Shown here one piece after another: positions 54,044 through 64,000 of a stretch of DNA of 64,000 nt. Each line of letters starts with the position of its first letter. The first letter of the stretch is position 1. Position numbers and translations under genes: made by a program. This DNA is from Amorphophallus konjac. Its lineage: Eukaryota; Streptophyta; Magnoliopsida; Alismatales; Araceae. Below the pieces are notes generated by a model. That model worked only from the letters and a program-made list of their open reading frames with translations, ran no database searches and was not told the origin of the DNA. The stretch lies in NCBI GenBank assembly GCA_022559845.1, contig CM040123.1:314941933-315005932 (forward strand), in the 5' to 3' direction.

Positions 54044-55690
54044 ATGGTAGGGAGTAATAGAGTTGAGGTGAATACTTCTCCTGAGGAATCTGCGCCCTCA
54101 AATGGGACATCACAAGGGGTTGTCGGGGAAACAATTCATGGCGAGCTTGCTCCCGGTGGGCAAGGTGCGTTACCTATTCAAGGTGTGCCAGATTTAGGAG
54201 GGTTCACACAAGCTTTTCAAGGGTTAGTGCAGACTATGCAATTACAGGCCCAAACTCATGCAATGATGCAAGCACAGTTGCAAACCCGTGTGCAAGAACA
54301 ACCGAATAGGGCAGCGGGCGCTACCCTAATGGAAAAATTCAGACATATGAGTCCTCCTCCTTTTAAGGGGGAGAGTCACCCGAGATTGTGGAAAACTGGG
54401 TGAGAGAGATTGAGAAGATTTTTACGGCCATTAGATGTGCAGAGCAGGATAAGGTGATATTAGCTACATTTATACTAAAGGACCGTGCAGACGAGTGGTG
54501 GAGGTCTGCACTTAGAACCACTTTCAGAAATATAGAGACGGAGATTGGCTGGAATGAATTTCTTGATATCTTTCATGCAAAATTTCTCCCTCAGCATGTG
54601 AAGGACAAGAAAGAAGTAGAATTTTTAAATCTGACTCAAGGAGGTATGTCAGTTGCTGATTATGAAGCAAAATTTACAGAATTAGAAAAGTATGCCCCTC
54701 ATATTTGTTCAGATGAGCTTAGAAGGGTGAAGAAATTTGTTAGAGGTTTGAGAAGTAACATTAGAAGTAGAGTTGCAATCCTTGAGCCTCAGACTATGGC
54801 AGCAGCCTTGAGGACTGCTTTTATTGCAGAAACTGAGTATGAGGAATTCTTAGTGGAAAGACAAAGGGATAATGCAAAAAGGGGTAATCTTGGTTCAATT
54901 GTGAGGAAAGATAAGAAGCCAAAGATGACTTTTCCAGAGAGAGTTCAACCAGTTAGGAGAGATAATATGCCATCTTGTCAACAGTGCGTGATGCAGCATA
55001 GAGGTAATGAATGTTGGCGGGCTGCAGGTAAATATTTTTCATGTGGTCAGACAGGGCATATGATAAGGGATTGTCCCACAAGGCCAAGACAAGATCAGCA
55101 ACCACAACAGCAGCGGAGAGTTCAAGCCAGAGTATATGCACTAACAAGGGAAGACACCCGAGATGCCAATGCAGGAGCTGAAGGTATTCTTCTTATCAAT
55201 GATATGCATGCAAAAGTTTTATTTGATCCGGGTGCTACACATTCATTTATTTCTCTGAGATTTGCTGAATTATTGAAAGATAAACAAATTGTGAACACTG
55301 ATGAGATGTCCATTAACACACCAACTGGGGAGATAGCTAGAACGACTTCTATTATTCCTAGCATTGATGTGGTGATTCAGGGGAGGATTATGCCAGCATG
55401 TGTGTATCTGCTGGAAATGACTGATTTTGATGTCATCTTGGGAATGGATTGGTTAGATACAAATTTTGCCCTTCTAGATTGTCATGGAAAGAAAGTAACT
55501 TTTCAAAAACCTGGGGAGCAGACATTTCACTATCAATGTCCGAGGCACCGTTCTAGCAAAACACTAGTTTCAGCACTTAAAGCTTTGAAATTGCTTAGAA
55601 GTGGATGTCAAGATTATTTGGCTAGCATAGTGGCTATTCCTTCTAATGAAAATAAGAAAACCACCTCAGATATTGATGTTGTCAGGGAAT
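54044..55690 (+). pseudogene. gag: Gypsy-A gag and protease, broken
   Basis: The ATG at 54044 opens MVGSNRVEVNTSPEESAPSN. A one-base deletion near 54378 (within ESHPR / [11 protein letters not shown]) changes frame. The capsid domain follows ([40 protein letters not shown]). The zinc knuckle reads [15 protein letters not shown]: the first zinc-binding Cys of the usual CxxC is Tyr (TAT). The protease reads [12 protein letters not shown], with Pro at 55228-55230 where the catalytic D-T/S-G needs Thr or Ser; the Asp itself (55225-55227) is kept. Gag, the nucleocapsid zinc finger and the protease are thus each damaged. Confidence 0.9.
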
Positions 55691-58545
55691 TTCCAGATGT
55701 GTTCCCTGAGGAACTTCCGGGTTTGCCACCACACCGAGAGGTGGAGTTCACTATTGAACTCTCACCGGGTACTTTACCCATTTCCATTCCTCCCTACAGA
55801 ATGGCACCAGCCGAATTGACAGAGTTGAAGAAACAATTGCAAGAATTGCTAGATAAGGGGTTTATTCGACCAAGTGTATCCCCTTGGGGCGCACCTGTCC
55901 TGTTCGTTAGAAAGAAAGATGGGTCGCTTAGACTATGCATTGACTATAGGAAGTTGAATCAAGTGACTATTAAGAATAAGTACCATTTGCCAAGGATTGA
56001 TGATTTATTTGATCAGCTACGAACTGCAACAGTATTTTCAAAGATTGATCTCAGATCTGGATACCATCAACTAAGGATAAGAGAAGAAGATATCTCAAAA
56101 ACTGCTTTCAGAACACGATATGGGCATTATGAATTTTTGGTTATGCCATTCGGGTTAACTAATACACCAGCAGCATTTATGGATCTGATGAATAGAGTTT
56201 TCCAACCATATCTAGATACATTTGTAGTGGTGTTTATTGATGATGTGTTGATCTATTCTCCTACTGCTGAAACTCATCAAGAACATTTGAGGATTGTGTT
56301 GGAAACTTTAAGGAAACATCAACTCTATGTGAAATTCAGTAAATGTGAATTTTGGTTAAACCAGGTTCAATTTCTAGGGCATATCATTTCTGGAGATGGA
56401 GTGTCTGTTGATCCAGCTAAGGTTGAGGCAGTTTTGCATTGGGAAAGGTCGAAGAATGTCAGTGAGATTAGGAGCTTTTTGGGTCTTGCGGGTTACTATC
56501 GCAGATTTATTGAAGGGTTTTCTTCTATTGCAGCTCCTATGACCAAATTGACTAGGAAAGGAGTTCCTTTTGAATGGTCAGATAAATGTGAAATGAGTTT
56601 TCAGAAATTAAAAACAAGGTTAACTACAGCCCCAGTGCTTACTTTACCCTGTGGGTCAGGAGGATTTGTGATATATACAGATGCCTTAAGAAAAAGATTA
56701 GGATGTGTCCTGATGCAGAATGGCAAAGTAGTGGCTTATGCATCCAGACAATTAAAGACCCATGAAATGAATTATCCAACACATGATTTGGAGTTGGCAG
56801 CGGTGGTACATGCTTTGAAGATTTAGCGCCATTATTTGTATGGTGAGCAGTTTGAAGTATTTACAGACCATCAAAGTTTAAAATATATTTTCTCTCAGAA
56901 AGAATTAAATTTAAGGTAAAGACGGTGGATTGAATTTTTGAAGGATTATGATTTCACCTTAAATTATCACCCAGGAAAAGTAAATGTGGTAGCAGATGCA
57001 CTCAGCAGGAAGAGGCTAATGGCAATCCAGTTGCGCCAAACTTGGAGAATGACATCTGATGTAGTGGAGTATTCTCCGATATGCAAAGGGAGAAACTTAT
57101 TTCTGGCCCAACTAACTATTCATTCTGCAATGGTTGAACGAATTGTGCAAGCACAACTGAATGATCAGCAGTTACAAAAATTGATTGGCACACCGAGATT
57201 TACTCAAAGTGCAGACGGGGCAATCAAATTTCAAGGAAGATTGTGTGTACCTCGGAATGAAGAAATAAAGAAAGATCTATTGACCGAGGCACATAAATCA
57301 CAATATTCCATTCACCCAGGCAGTACAAAAATGTACAAAAACATGAGAAGATAATTTTGGTGGATTGGTATGAAAAAGGATATAGCAGAATTTGTCAGCA
57401 AGTGTCTTACTTGTCAACAAGTAAAGGCGGAGCATCAAAGGCCAGCGGGACCATTACAATTGATGGAAATTCCACAGTGGAAATGGGAGCATATCACTAT
57501 GGATTTTGTGATGGGATTACCAATGACTAAGAGAAAACATGATTCTATTTGGGTAATTGTTGACAGGCTTACTAAGTCAGCCCATTTTCTGGCAATCACA
57601 AAGACACAATCATTAGAAGATTTAGCCAATTTGTATATTAGAGAGATTGTGAGACTTCATGGTGTGCCTGTGTCTATTATTTCAGATAGGGATGCAAGAT
57701 TTACAGCAAAGTTTTGGAGGAGTTTACAACAAGCACTTGGTACACAGTTGAAATTTAGTTCAGCTTTTCACCCTCAAACAGATGGACAATCAGAGAGAAC
57801 CATTCAAACACTAGAAGATATGTTGAGGGCATGCAGTTTAGACTGGAAAGGCAGTTGGGATGAACATTTGCAGTTAATTAAGTTTGCATATAATAACAGC
57901 CATCATGCAAGTATAGGAATGGCACCATATGAAGCGTTATATGGTAGACCGTGTAGGTCACCTATTTGTTGGGATGAGGTTGGTGAGCGGAGATTGATTG
58001 GACCACAGATTGTACAGGATTGTGTAGAAAAGGTTGAGTTGATTAGAAAAAGATTACTTACAGCTCAGAGTAGGCAGAAAAGCTATGCTGATCAAAGAAG
58101 GAGAGATCTACAATTTACTGTCGGGGATCACGTATTTCTGAAAGTTTCGCCTACTAAGGGAGTAATGAGATTTGACAAGAAAGGTAAACTCAGTCCAAGG
58201 TATGTTGGACCGTTTGAAATCTTAAGAAGGATTGGAGAGGTGGCATATCAGCTGGCTTTACCACCATCATTGTCAGGAGTTCATGATGTATTCTATGTGT
58301 CCATATTAAGAAAATACATGCCAGACTCATCACACGTTATAGATCATGAACAGTTGGAAATTCAGCCGGATCTTACATATGAGGAAAAGCCAGTTCGCAT
58401 TCTCGATCGGAATGAACAAGTGCTGAGAACGAAGACAATTCCATTGGTGAAGGTATTGTGGAAAAGTACCTCAACAGAAGAAGCTACTTGGGAGATGGAA
58501 GATGAAATGCGGAAGAGATATCCGCAGCTATTCGGTACGTATTGA
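55691..58545 (+). pseudogene. pol: Gypsy-A pol: RT, RNase H, integrase, chromodomain; three stops
   Basis: RT shows [15 protein letters not shown] and FIDD at 56233-56244. RNase H keeps YTDA but the following residues differ from relatives ([12 protein letters not shown]). Stops are at 56824-56826 (TAG), 56917-56919 (TAA) and 57352-57354 (TAA). The integrase has HHCC (HKSQYSIH, CLTCQQ) and an intact triad: Asp 57502-57504, Asp 57685-57687, Glu 57793-57795. The C-terminus VLRTKTIPLVKVLW ... EEATWEMEDEMRKRYPQLFG is a chromodomain-type tail, usually linked to heterochromatin targeting. The frame ends in TGA at 58543-58545. Stops at RNase H and the integrase zinc domain make it non-functional. 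Confidence 0.93.
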
Positions 58546-58575
58546 GTATATTTTTAAATTTCGAGGACGAAATTT

Positions 58576-58593
58576 GTTTAAGGGGGAGAGATT
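58576..58593 (+). other. Polypurine tract of gypsy-A
   Basis: AAGGGGGAGAGATT directly abuts the 3' LTR. Confidence 0.88.
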
Positions 58594-59144
58594 TGTAACA
58601 CCCGAATTTCATCCGAAATTTAAAGATAGTTAAATATCTTATAGTTAGTCCATATAAATTTTATGTTACCTTAAGTAAAGTCTAATACCTTGAACGGTAT
58701 TATTTAAACGAACCTTATTAAGTAAATTAAATAGCTATCTCACTTTAATAATGTATAACTTTTCATAAGAACGTCAGAATAGGATCAATATTAGGCCCAT
58801 TGGATAGAGAATTCAAAGATCTACAAGTTTCATGTTGAGCACTTTTTTAAAATTTGACGTTTGGAAGGCCAAAAATAAGATAGAGTGAACCAATTCTTAA
58901 AGAATCATGTTATTACTAATTTTCTAGGGGTTTTCATATAAAATTACAAAACAAAAACAAAAAAAATAATAATAAAACTCAAAAATATCTTCCCACGTAT
59001 ATCTTCCCCCTCCATCCTTATCCCCCCACCTCCTCATCCTTATCCTCTTCTCCTCCCTCATCCTAATCCCCTCCCCCTTCTTCTTATCCTATCTCCCCCT
59101 TCCTATATAAACCCCCCTTCTCCCCCTCTCTTTCCCACATATCC

Positions 59145-59187
<43 letters not shown>

Positions 59188-59192
59188 TCACT

Positions 59193-59251
<59 letters not shown>

Positions 59252-61355
59252 TCTCTCTCTCTCTCCCATCTCTATCTCTCTCTTAAATATTTTTATTTTC
59301 TCTTTTTTTCTTCTCTCTACTCTCTCCCTACTTTATCTCTCTACTCTTTCTTTACTTTCTTTCTCTATTTTCTCTCTCTCTACACTCTCTACACTCTCTT
59401 TATTATCTCTCTTTTCTCGCTCTACATTCTCTCTCTACACCCTCTATAGATTCTCTCTCTAATCTCTTTATTTTCTCTCTTTCTATCTACTTTCTCTCTC
59501 TATTCTCTCTACTCTCTATTTTCTCTCTCTACTTTCTCTCTCTAGTTTCTCTCTCTAGTTTCTCTCTCTAAATTCTCTCCCTAATTTCTCTTTAAATATC
59601 TATCACTACTTCTTTCACTACTCTCTCTTTACTTTCTCTCTCTACTTTCTCTCTCTAACTTTCTCTCTCTAACTTTCTCTCTATTTTTCTCTAGTTTCTC
59701 TCTCTAGTTCTCTCTACTCTCTCCACTTTCTCCCTCTACTTTCTCTCTCCACTTTCTCTCTCTATTTTCTCTCTCTATTTTCTCTCTCCACTTTCTCTCT
59801 CTAAATTTATCTCTCACTACCATTCTCTTATTAATAAACGGAGAAGATAATACAGTATTAGAATAATATAAATAATTAATAAACACTTGGACGAAGGATT
59901 TGAAATCTATTTCGACAATTTCGCCCTTCTATACGCATCTGGGATTGGACAATTATCTTTTCCTACGCAAGGACTTTTACGGGAACTCGAGTGAGATACT
60001 AAAGTCAATTCAGAAGTCCATTCTAAAGGTAGGCACGATAAACCGAGTGCATGTTATATGTTATTTACATTTCTTTGATTTGATTTTGTTTGAAATGTGA
60101 TTTAAAAGTCATTGATTTATTTAACCCAATGATCTATGTTTAGAATCAGTTATTTATTTAGTTATCATTCTGTTAAAGTATTATTTTCTCTCTAATCTCT
60201 CTCTAATTTCTCTCTAATCTCTTTCTACTTTCTCCCTCTACTTTCTCTCTCTACTCTCTCTCTACTCTAATCTCTTCGAATGTTATATATATTTAGTTAA
60301 TAATATTAAAATACGATCCAGTTATTTTATAAAGTTCAATGACAAATTTTAAGTATTGAGACGACTATGTAATAAGCATTATAATAAGAATAAAAAATTC
60401 GATTAAGCATATGGACTGTGTCACTTTAAGGAGGTGTGGGGCGACAAACCGTAGTTAGCTTCCGCTACGGGATTAGGCCCATTTCCGAGGACAAACGGAC
60501 TTCTGAAAAATCCGGAACCCAGAATAAGAAAATTATCTGGGGAATGGTGGAGTATTAACTCCCGATCCTGCGTGGTTGATCAAGGCCGACAGGCTCCAGC
60601 GTTTAGACCTTTTATCTTTATGTCGACGTCTGGATGTCTAGGTATGTGTTTGCTACTACTTTTAGTGACGGGATGCCTGTCCAATATATGCTGCCAAATA
60701 ATATGAAGTTCAGATTTGATATATGACTTTGATATGATCTGAGAATAAGTTCATCTGTATAAGCTCTGATTTAGCTAAGATATGTATTATGCCATATATA
60801 TATATATATATATAAGTTAGATAAGATTTGTTATACGCATTTGTTTATAAATCTGAAAATTTCTTTGCTCTTTATATTTCCCTCGCATTCATAGTATATG
60901 TACAATTCAGTGAAATTGTGATTAGCTTTATATATATCATGGATTTGCACAGTTTAGTATATGATAAGCATGTGATTGGTTTTGATGCCTACTGAGTCTG
61001 TGGACTCATATCTGTTGCCTAACCATTTCAGGAAATTGACGAGTGTGTACCTCGACTCCGACGGACAGTAGGTCGGAGGGTGATCCAGGGCGTAGTTTGG
61101 ATTCCGCTGCATAGATAGATTTAGTTTTTTTTGAATAATGAATGTAAATATGACTTTTGAGTAGAGATATGTAGTATTCCGTATACGATGTAAATTATGA
61201 GTATTTATCTTATGGAAATGGTATGGCTATGTTTCTTTTGGATTATGTGATGGTTTGGCCTTTAGCGCCTTGCAAATATTCGGCCCACAACACTTCCGTA
61301 CATCCGCTGTGACGTCCCCGGACACGATACGGGATCGTCGGAAGGGGGCGCCACA
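58594..61355 (+). repeat. 3' LTR of gypsy-A
   Basis: Copy of 51260-53894 with longer CT/CA tracts; TATATAA at about 59104-59110. It is followed by CCTGC. Minus-strand ORFs in it, such as the Arg/Glu/Val/Cys-only one at 59084-59269, are microsatellite translations. Confidence 0.96.
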
Positions 61356-62146
61356 CCTGCAATCTATAGTTGCTTGATATGTGGATAGCCAGTCGGCACC
61401 TAGTATGACATCATAACCCTTCATATCTAGGCATATCAGGTCAGCAGGTAAATTATTTCCCTTAATCATCACTTCACAGTTTGGATAGTGATAAGTGATA
61501 TCAGACTCATTCCAAGAGGTGTAGATATGACAAAATCTAACAATTCATGTTTCTTAGAAAATGAACCAGCAAAGTTCTTGGAAACGAATGAATGAGTTGC
61601 TCCGGTATCGAATAAAACTTGAGCAATATTTGAACAAATAGTGAGAGTACCTTCCACAATTCCACCTTCAGTGGTTTCCGTCTCTCGGAGAGCTTTCAGA
61701 CGGCGTAGTTTCTTTACCGGACGCTTCTCGTCTTTGGTGTCTTGTTCCTTCATCAGTGGGCAGTCTGGAATCCGATGCTCTCGGCTCCCGCATCGAAGAC
61801 AAGCTCCTAACTTCCTCCAGCATTCCTCTGTCTTATGGCCAACTTTGTCACAATACTTGTAAATTTCCTTTGATGGTGTGGTGGTGGAGAATGGCATGTC
61901 ATTCTTCTGAAATTTCTTTGCCTTGGAGGGCTCCCCTCCCATGAAGAACCGCTTTTTGTTGAAGGATTGTTTGAATTTTTCCGGGCTTGTGACGGGTTCC
62001 TTCTTGTCTCTTCCTCGAATTCTCTCGAATAATTTGGTGGCGTCTTCTAGCAGTTGAGCACGCCGAACCATCTCCGAATAGACTTGGATGTCCATCGGGG
62101 CAAGTTGTGTGATATAATGGGGCCGAAGCCCGTTGAGGAATCTTCT
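61356..62146 (-). pseudogene. gag: Gypsy-B gag (C-terminal part) and protease, cut by copia-2 and gypsy-A
   Basis: Read leftwards from 62146: RRFLNGLRPHYITQLAPMD (end of the capsid domain), a basic linker, two Cys/His segments (YCDKVGHKTEECW and CLRCGSREHRIPDC) and the intact protease motif VLFDTGATHSFVS. A frameshift near 61500 leads into DLICLDMKGYDVILGADWLS and the junction at 61356. The N-terminal Gag lies beyond copia-2, outside the window. The open frame upstream of 62146 belongs to the copia-2 LTR and is not Gag. Confidence 0.88.
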
Positions 62147-62377
62147 TGTTGAATCCCTATGGTTTTGATGATGGTTTTGATAATGTCTCACACTATAAAT
62201 CAATCCTCTATGTTTAGATTAATGTTGTTTCATCATGTGAGTAAGTACAGTTTATTTGGTTGTCAGATAAGTATGCTATTATGTTTTTATCTACACTTTG
62301 CTTAGCTGGTTTCGACAGCAGTGGGTCGACCCAACCTTGCTGATGCGTCGACTCATCTGTTCTTTGGGATAGCTCCT

Positions 62378-63060
62378 TCAAGTCTGTACATCGGGCACTT
62401 TCTGACTGAAGTCTACACACTGGCATTAGAATTCCAAGTCTGTACACTGCCCGATCAACTAAGTCTGCACTTTGCAAAAATCTGTTCAGCTCAACCCTAT
62501 ACATCCTTCCAATCCTCAACTCTATACATTGGAGTGTCAAGCTTAATGTCTATACATCGTCTCGTGTTTGCAAAGTCTGAACAGCGTCCGTTGTCAAGAC
62601 CCCTTGAAGTCTGTACATCGGACTGCCTCTTTTGAAGTCTACACCTTGGCTCGTTCTCTTATGCAAAGTATGTTCATTAGACTGTGGCGAAGTCTATACA
62701 TTCGGCTCCTTGGGCAAAGTCTATACATCGCATAGTCTGCACATTACCTTCAGCCCAAGTGCTCAAAGCCAAGTCTATACAACGCAACAATTTTTAGAAG
62801 TCTGCACACTGGCCTTTGCATTAAGCCTCAAAGTTTGTATAGTCATGTACAGTGGATTCCAAGTCTATACACTAGACTTCATTTCTCTAAGTCTATACAT
62901 TGTCGTTTGCACTGCAAAGTCCATACACTGGAAGCTCTTCATTTGATATCAACAAGTCTGTACATTGGGATCAACTCTCCAAGTCTGTACAACCTGTTTG
63001 TCTTCTTGTCTGAAGTCTATACAATGCTTCACGTTAACACTAAGTCTATACACTTCTTTC
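62378..63060. repeat. Iterated-word array in copia-2, about 24 copies
   Basis: Copies of AAGTCT(A/G)TACA followed by TCGG, TTGG or CTGG, about every 28 bp, same orientation as in copia-1 but with more variation. Flanking spacers do not match those of copia-1. Confidence 0.88.
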
Positions 63061-63069
63061 TTGTTGCTG

Positions 63070-63505
63070 CAGGGAGCAGGGTCGACGCATGAAGCTTAAA
63101 ACGTCCACGCATCAGTAGACGAAGCTTTCACGTCGTCTTCTATTACGTCAACGCCACAAGCAAGCAACGTCGACGCAGCAGTTAAAGAAACAGAGACTCT
63201 TACAAGCGATGAAGCCTTCACGAAATCTTCCACTGCGTCAACGCCATCAACAAGCAGCGTCGACGCAGCAGGCTTAAGAGATCCCAGTATAGAAATGTAC
63301 ACATTCGTGCGTCAACGCCACCAACAGGCAGCGTCGACGCAGCAGTCCAAGAAAGGGACGACTTATATCTGTTGAAGACTTGAACACTAGACTGCCGATA
63401 CCGTTGCGTCAACGCAATAGGCTGATGGAGTCGACGCAGCGGTTAAGAAGTTTGAAGATTTCTGAGGACTGCGTCAACCCTTTGGAGCAAGTGAGTTGAC
63501 GCCAT
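63070..63505. repeat. Module with GTCAACGCC and the palindrome GCGTCGACGC, four to five copies
   Basis: A module GCGTCAACGCCA-N~10-GCAGCGTCGACGCAGCAG recurs at about 63145-63182, 63234-63271, 63308-63345 and 63403-63442, with a weaker copy at 63471-63502. Spacing is about 70-95 bp. It lies between the iterated-word array and the promoter block and is absent from copia-1. Confidence 0.85.
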
Positions 63506-63576
63506 CTACCTCCAGTTGCTGAGCATACTAGTGCTGGGCAAGTGATCCGAGGATAAGGAAAATGCCCAGATGAGGA

Positions 63577-63677
63577 CACGTGGTCTGACAGCCTGCTAGA
63601 TGCTGCCACGTAGTCCGAACTCTTAGGGCGGGAACTGTGGAAGCCACACGCGCCCTGCTGCTGCTCCAGGTATAAAA
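63577..63677 (+). promoter_or_regulatory. Copia-2 core promoter: G-box, E2F-like site in an inverted repeat, TATA box
   Basis: CACGTG is at 63577-63582. GGGCGGGAA at 63626-63634 lies within GGGCG...GTGG-AAG-CCAC...CGCCC (63626-63655). TATAAAA is at 63671-63677. The arrangement matches copia-1 at 33791-33883. The A/G-rich stretch to about 63840 would be the start of the transcribed leader. Confidence 0.6.
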
Positions 63678-64000
63678 TGGAGCCTTCGTCTTAAGATGAA
63701 GGTTGATCGAAGAAGAAGCCTGGAGAGCATATACGTCCTTCGATCCAGAAAAGGAAAGAAAAGTGCAGAGAGAAAGAAAGAGAAAGGAAAAGAGCAGAGA
63801 GTTCAATATCTGAGAGGAGTTTGGTCGAGAGAGAGAGAGAGTGTGTGCTGATTGATGAATTGCTTCATTTGAAGCTACATTTGTATTGGGTTTCAGAACC
63901 GATTCCTTCTCATTATTTTTTGTTTTCCACTTTGCTTTCGTTTATTTTTCATACTTCTATTCTGATCCGAATTGTTGTCCCTCCGGTGTGTAGAGGAAGG

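Larger units (their letters stand above)
51260..61355 (+). mobile_element. Gypsy-A: full-length Tekay/Del-like chromovirus (10.1 kb) inside gypsy-B
   Basis: LTRs of 2635 and 2762 bp (TGTAACACCCGAATTTC...GGGGGCGCCACA) flank gag-pol in one orientation. CCTGC at 51255-51259 and 61356-61360 is a perfect target duplication, and removing the element restores the gypsy-B frame (DCR/HGK). It has a tRNA-Met-type primer-binding site, a polypurine tract at 58576-58593 and a C-terminal chromodomain-like tail. One frameshift, three stops and several active-site changes inactivate it. Confidence 0.96.
31045..62146 (-). mobile_element. Gypsy-B: minus-strand chromovirus in three pieces (span)
   Basis: Pieces at 31045-31990, 44513-51259 and 61356-62146 form one element read right to left: gag fragment, protease, RT, RNase H, integrase, polypurine tract, then a 4.5-kb LTR. 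Copia-1 (GGCAC duplication) sits in the LTR and gypsy-A (CCTGC duplication) in the protease/RT linker; removing either joins the sequence. Its 5' end is cut by copia-2 at 62147, so the 5' LTR is off-window. It is the oldest of the four LTR elements in this half, because it hosts the other three. Confidence 0.8.
62147..64000 (+). mobile_element. Copia-2: first 1.85 kb of a second SIRE-like LTR, continues off-window
   Basis: It starts TGTTGAATCCCTATGG exactly where the gypsy-B gag frame breaks off. It aligns with the copia-1 LTR start (TGTTG.....CC...TG...TTGATGATG). The order of parts is the same: paired GTCGAC palindromes, iterated-word array, G-box, E2F-like site in an inverted repeat, TATA box, A/G-rich leader. 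It is much diverged from copia-1, so it is another family or subfamily. CTTCT at 62142-62146 should recur after its far end. Confidence 0.8.

Noticed and set aside
59084..59269. Minus-strand ORF of only Arg, Glu, Val, Cys and a few others
   Set aside because: It is a translation of the (CT)n/(CA)n tract in the gypsy-A 3' LTR.
61227..61355. N-terminal or C-terminal extension of the gypsy-B ORF into 61227-61355
   Set aside because: This part is gypsy-A LTR; the gypsy-B frame continues at 51259 instead.
62147..62203. Upstream start for the gypsy-B gag ORF (MIYSVRHYQNHH...)
   Set aside because: These codons lie in the copia-2 LTR, which starts at 62147; real Gag sequence ends at 62146.

Overview
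The window is nuclear DNA of a flowering plant with a transposon-rich genome, and nearly all of it is mobile-element sequence. The evidence is two plant-type CACTA transposons, one Tat-lineage gypsy element with its typical antisense gene, two chromovirus-type gypsy elements, a SIRE-like copia element, the start of a second related copia, and gene fragments of clearly plant type. I cannot name the species. I found no tRNA, rRNA, organellar or CRISPR sequence, and no intact host gene.

Layout. 1-1918: 3' end of CACTA-1, with an intron full of ~180-bp repeats. 1919-7539: low-copy DNA with decayed gene pieces (a coiled-coil exon, a defensin-like ORF, three exons of a MYB/homeodomain-like gene with a probable solo LTR inside). 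7540-19257: complete but dead Tat/gypsy element. 19258-20751: older repeat and the 3' end of an ORF. 20752-30164: CACTA-2, which splits that ORF, carries captured exons and contains a 3.2-kb solo LTR. 30165-31044: the rest of the split ORF. 31045-62146: one minus-strand chromovirus (gypsy-B) split by a SIRE-type copia (copia-1, 31991-44512) inside its LTR and by a plus-strand chromovirus (gypsy-A, 51260-61355) inside its protease gene. 62147-64000: start of a second copia LTR (copia-2), which cuts the gypsy-B gag.

Insertion order can be read from target-site duplications: CCT for CACTA-2, GGCAC for copia-1, CCTGC for gypsy-A (all perfect), (G/A)TGTG for the Tat element and GCCG(C/T) for the solo LTR. 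Reading frames rejoin across the CACTA-2 and gypsy-A insertions. None of the elements can make a full polyprotein. Most in-frame stops fit C-to-T (or G-to-A) change, as expected of methylated, silenced transposons.

The most unusual material is non-coding. The two copia LTRs carry dozens of copies of a short word close to AAGTCTRTACATTGG, about every 29 bp, upstream of a shared G-box / E2F-like / TATA promoter block. The gypsy-B LTR and the solo LTR inside CACTA-2 carry long series of small hairpins built on GACGC...GCGTC stems. Copia-2 adds a module built on the palindrome GCGTCGACGC. These look like independently amplified regulatory or structural arrays in LTRs of different families.
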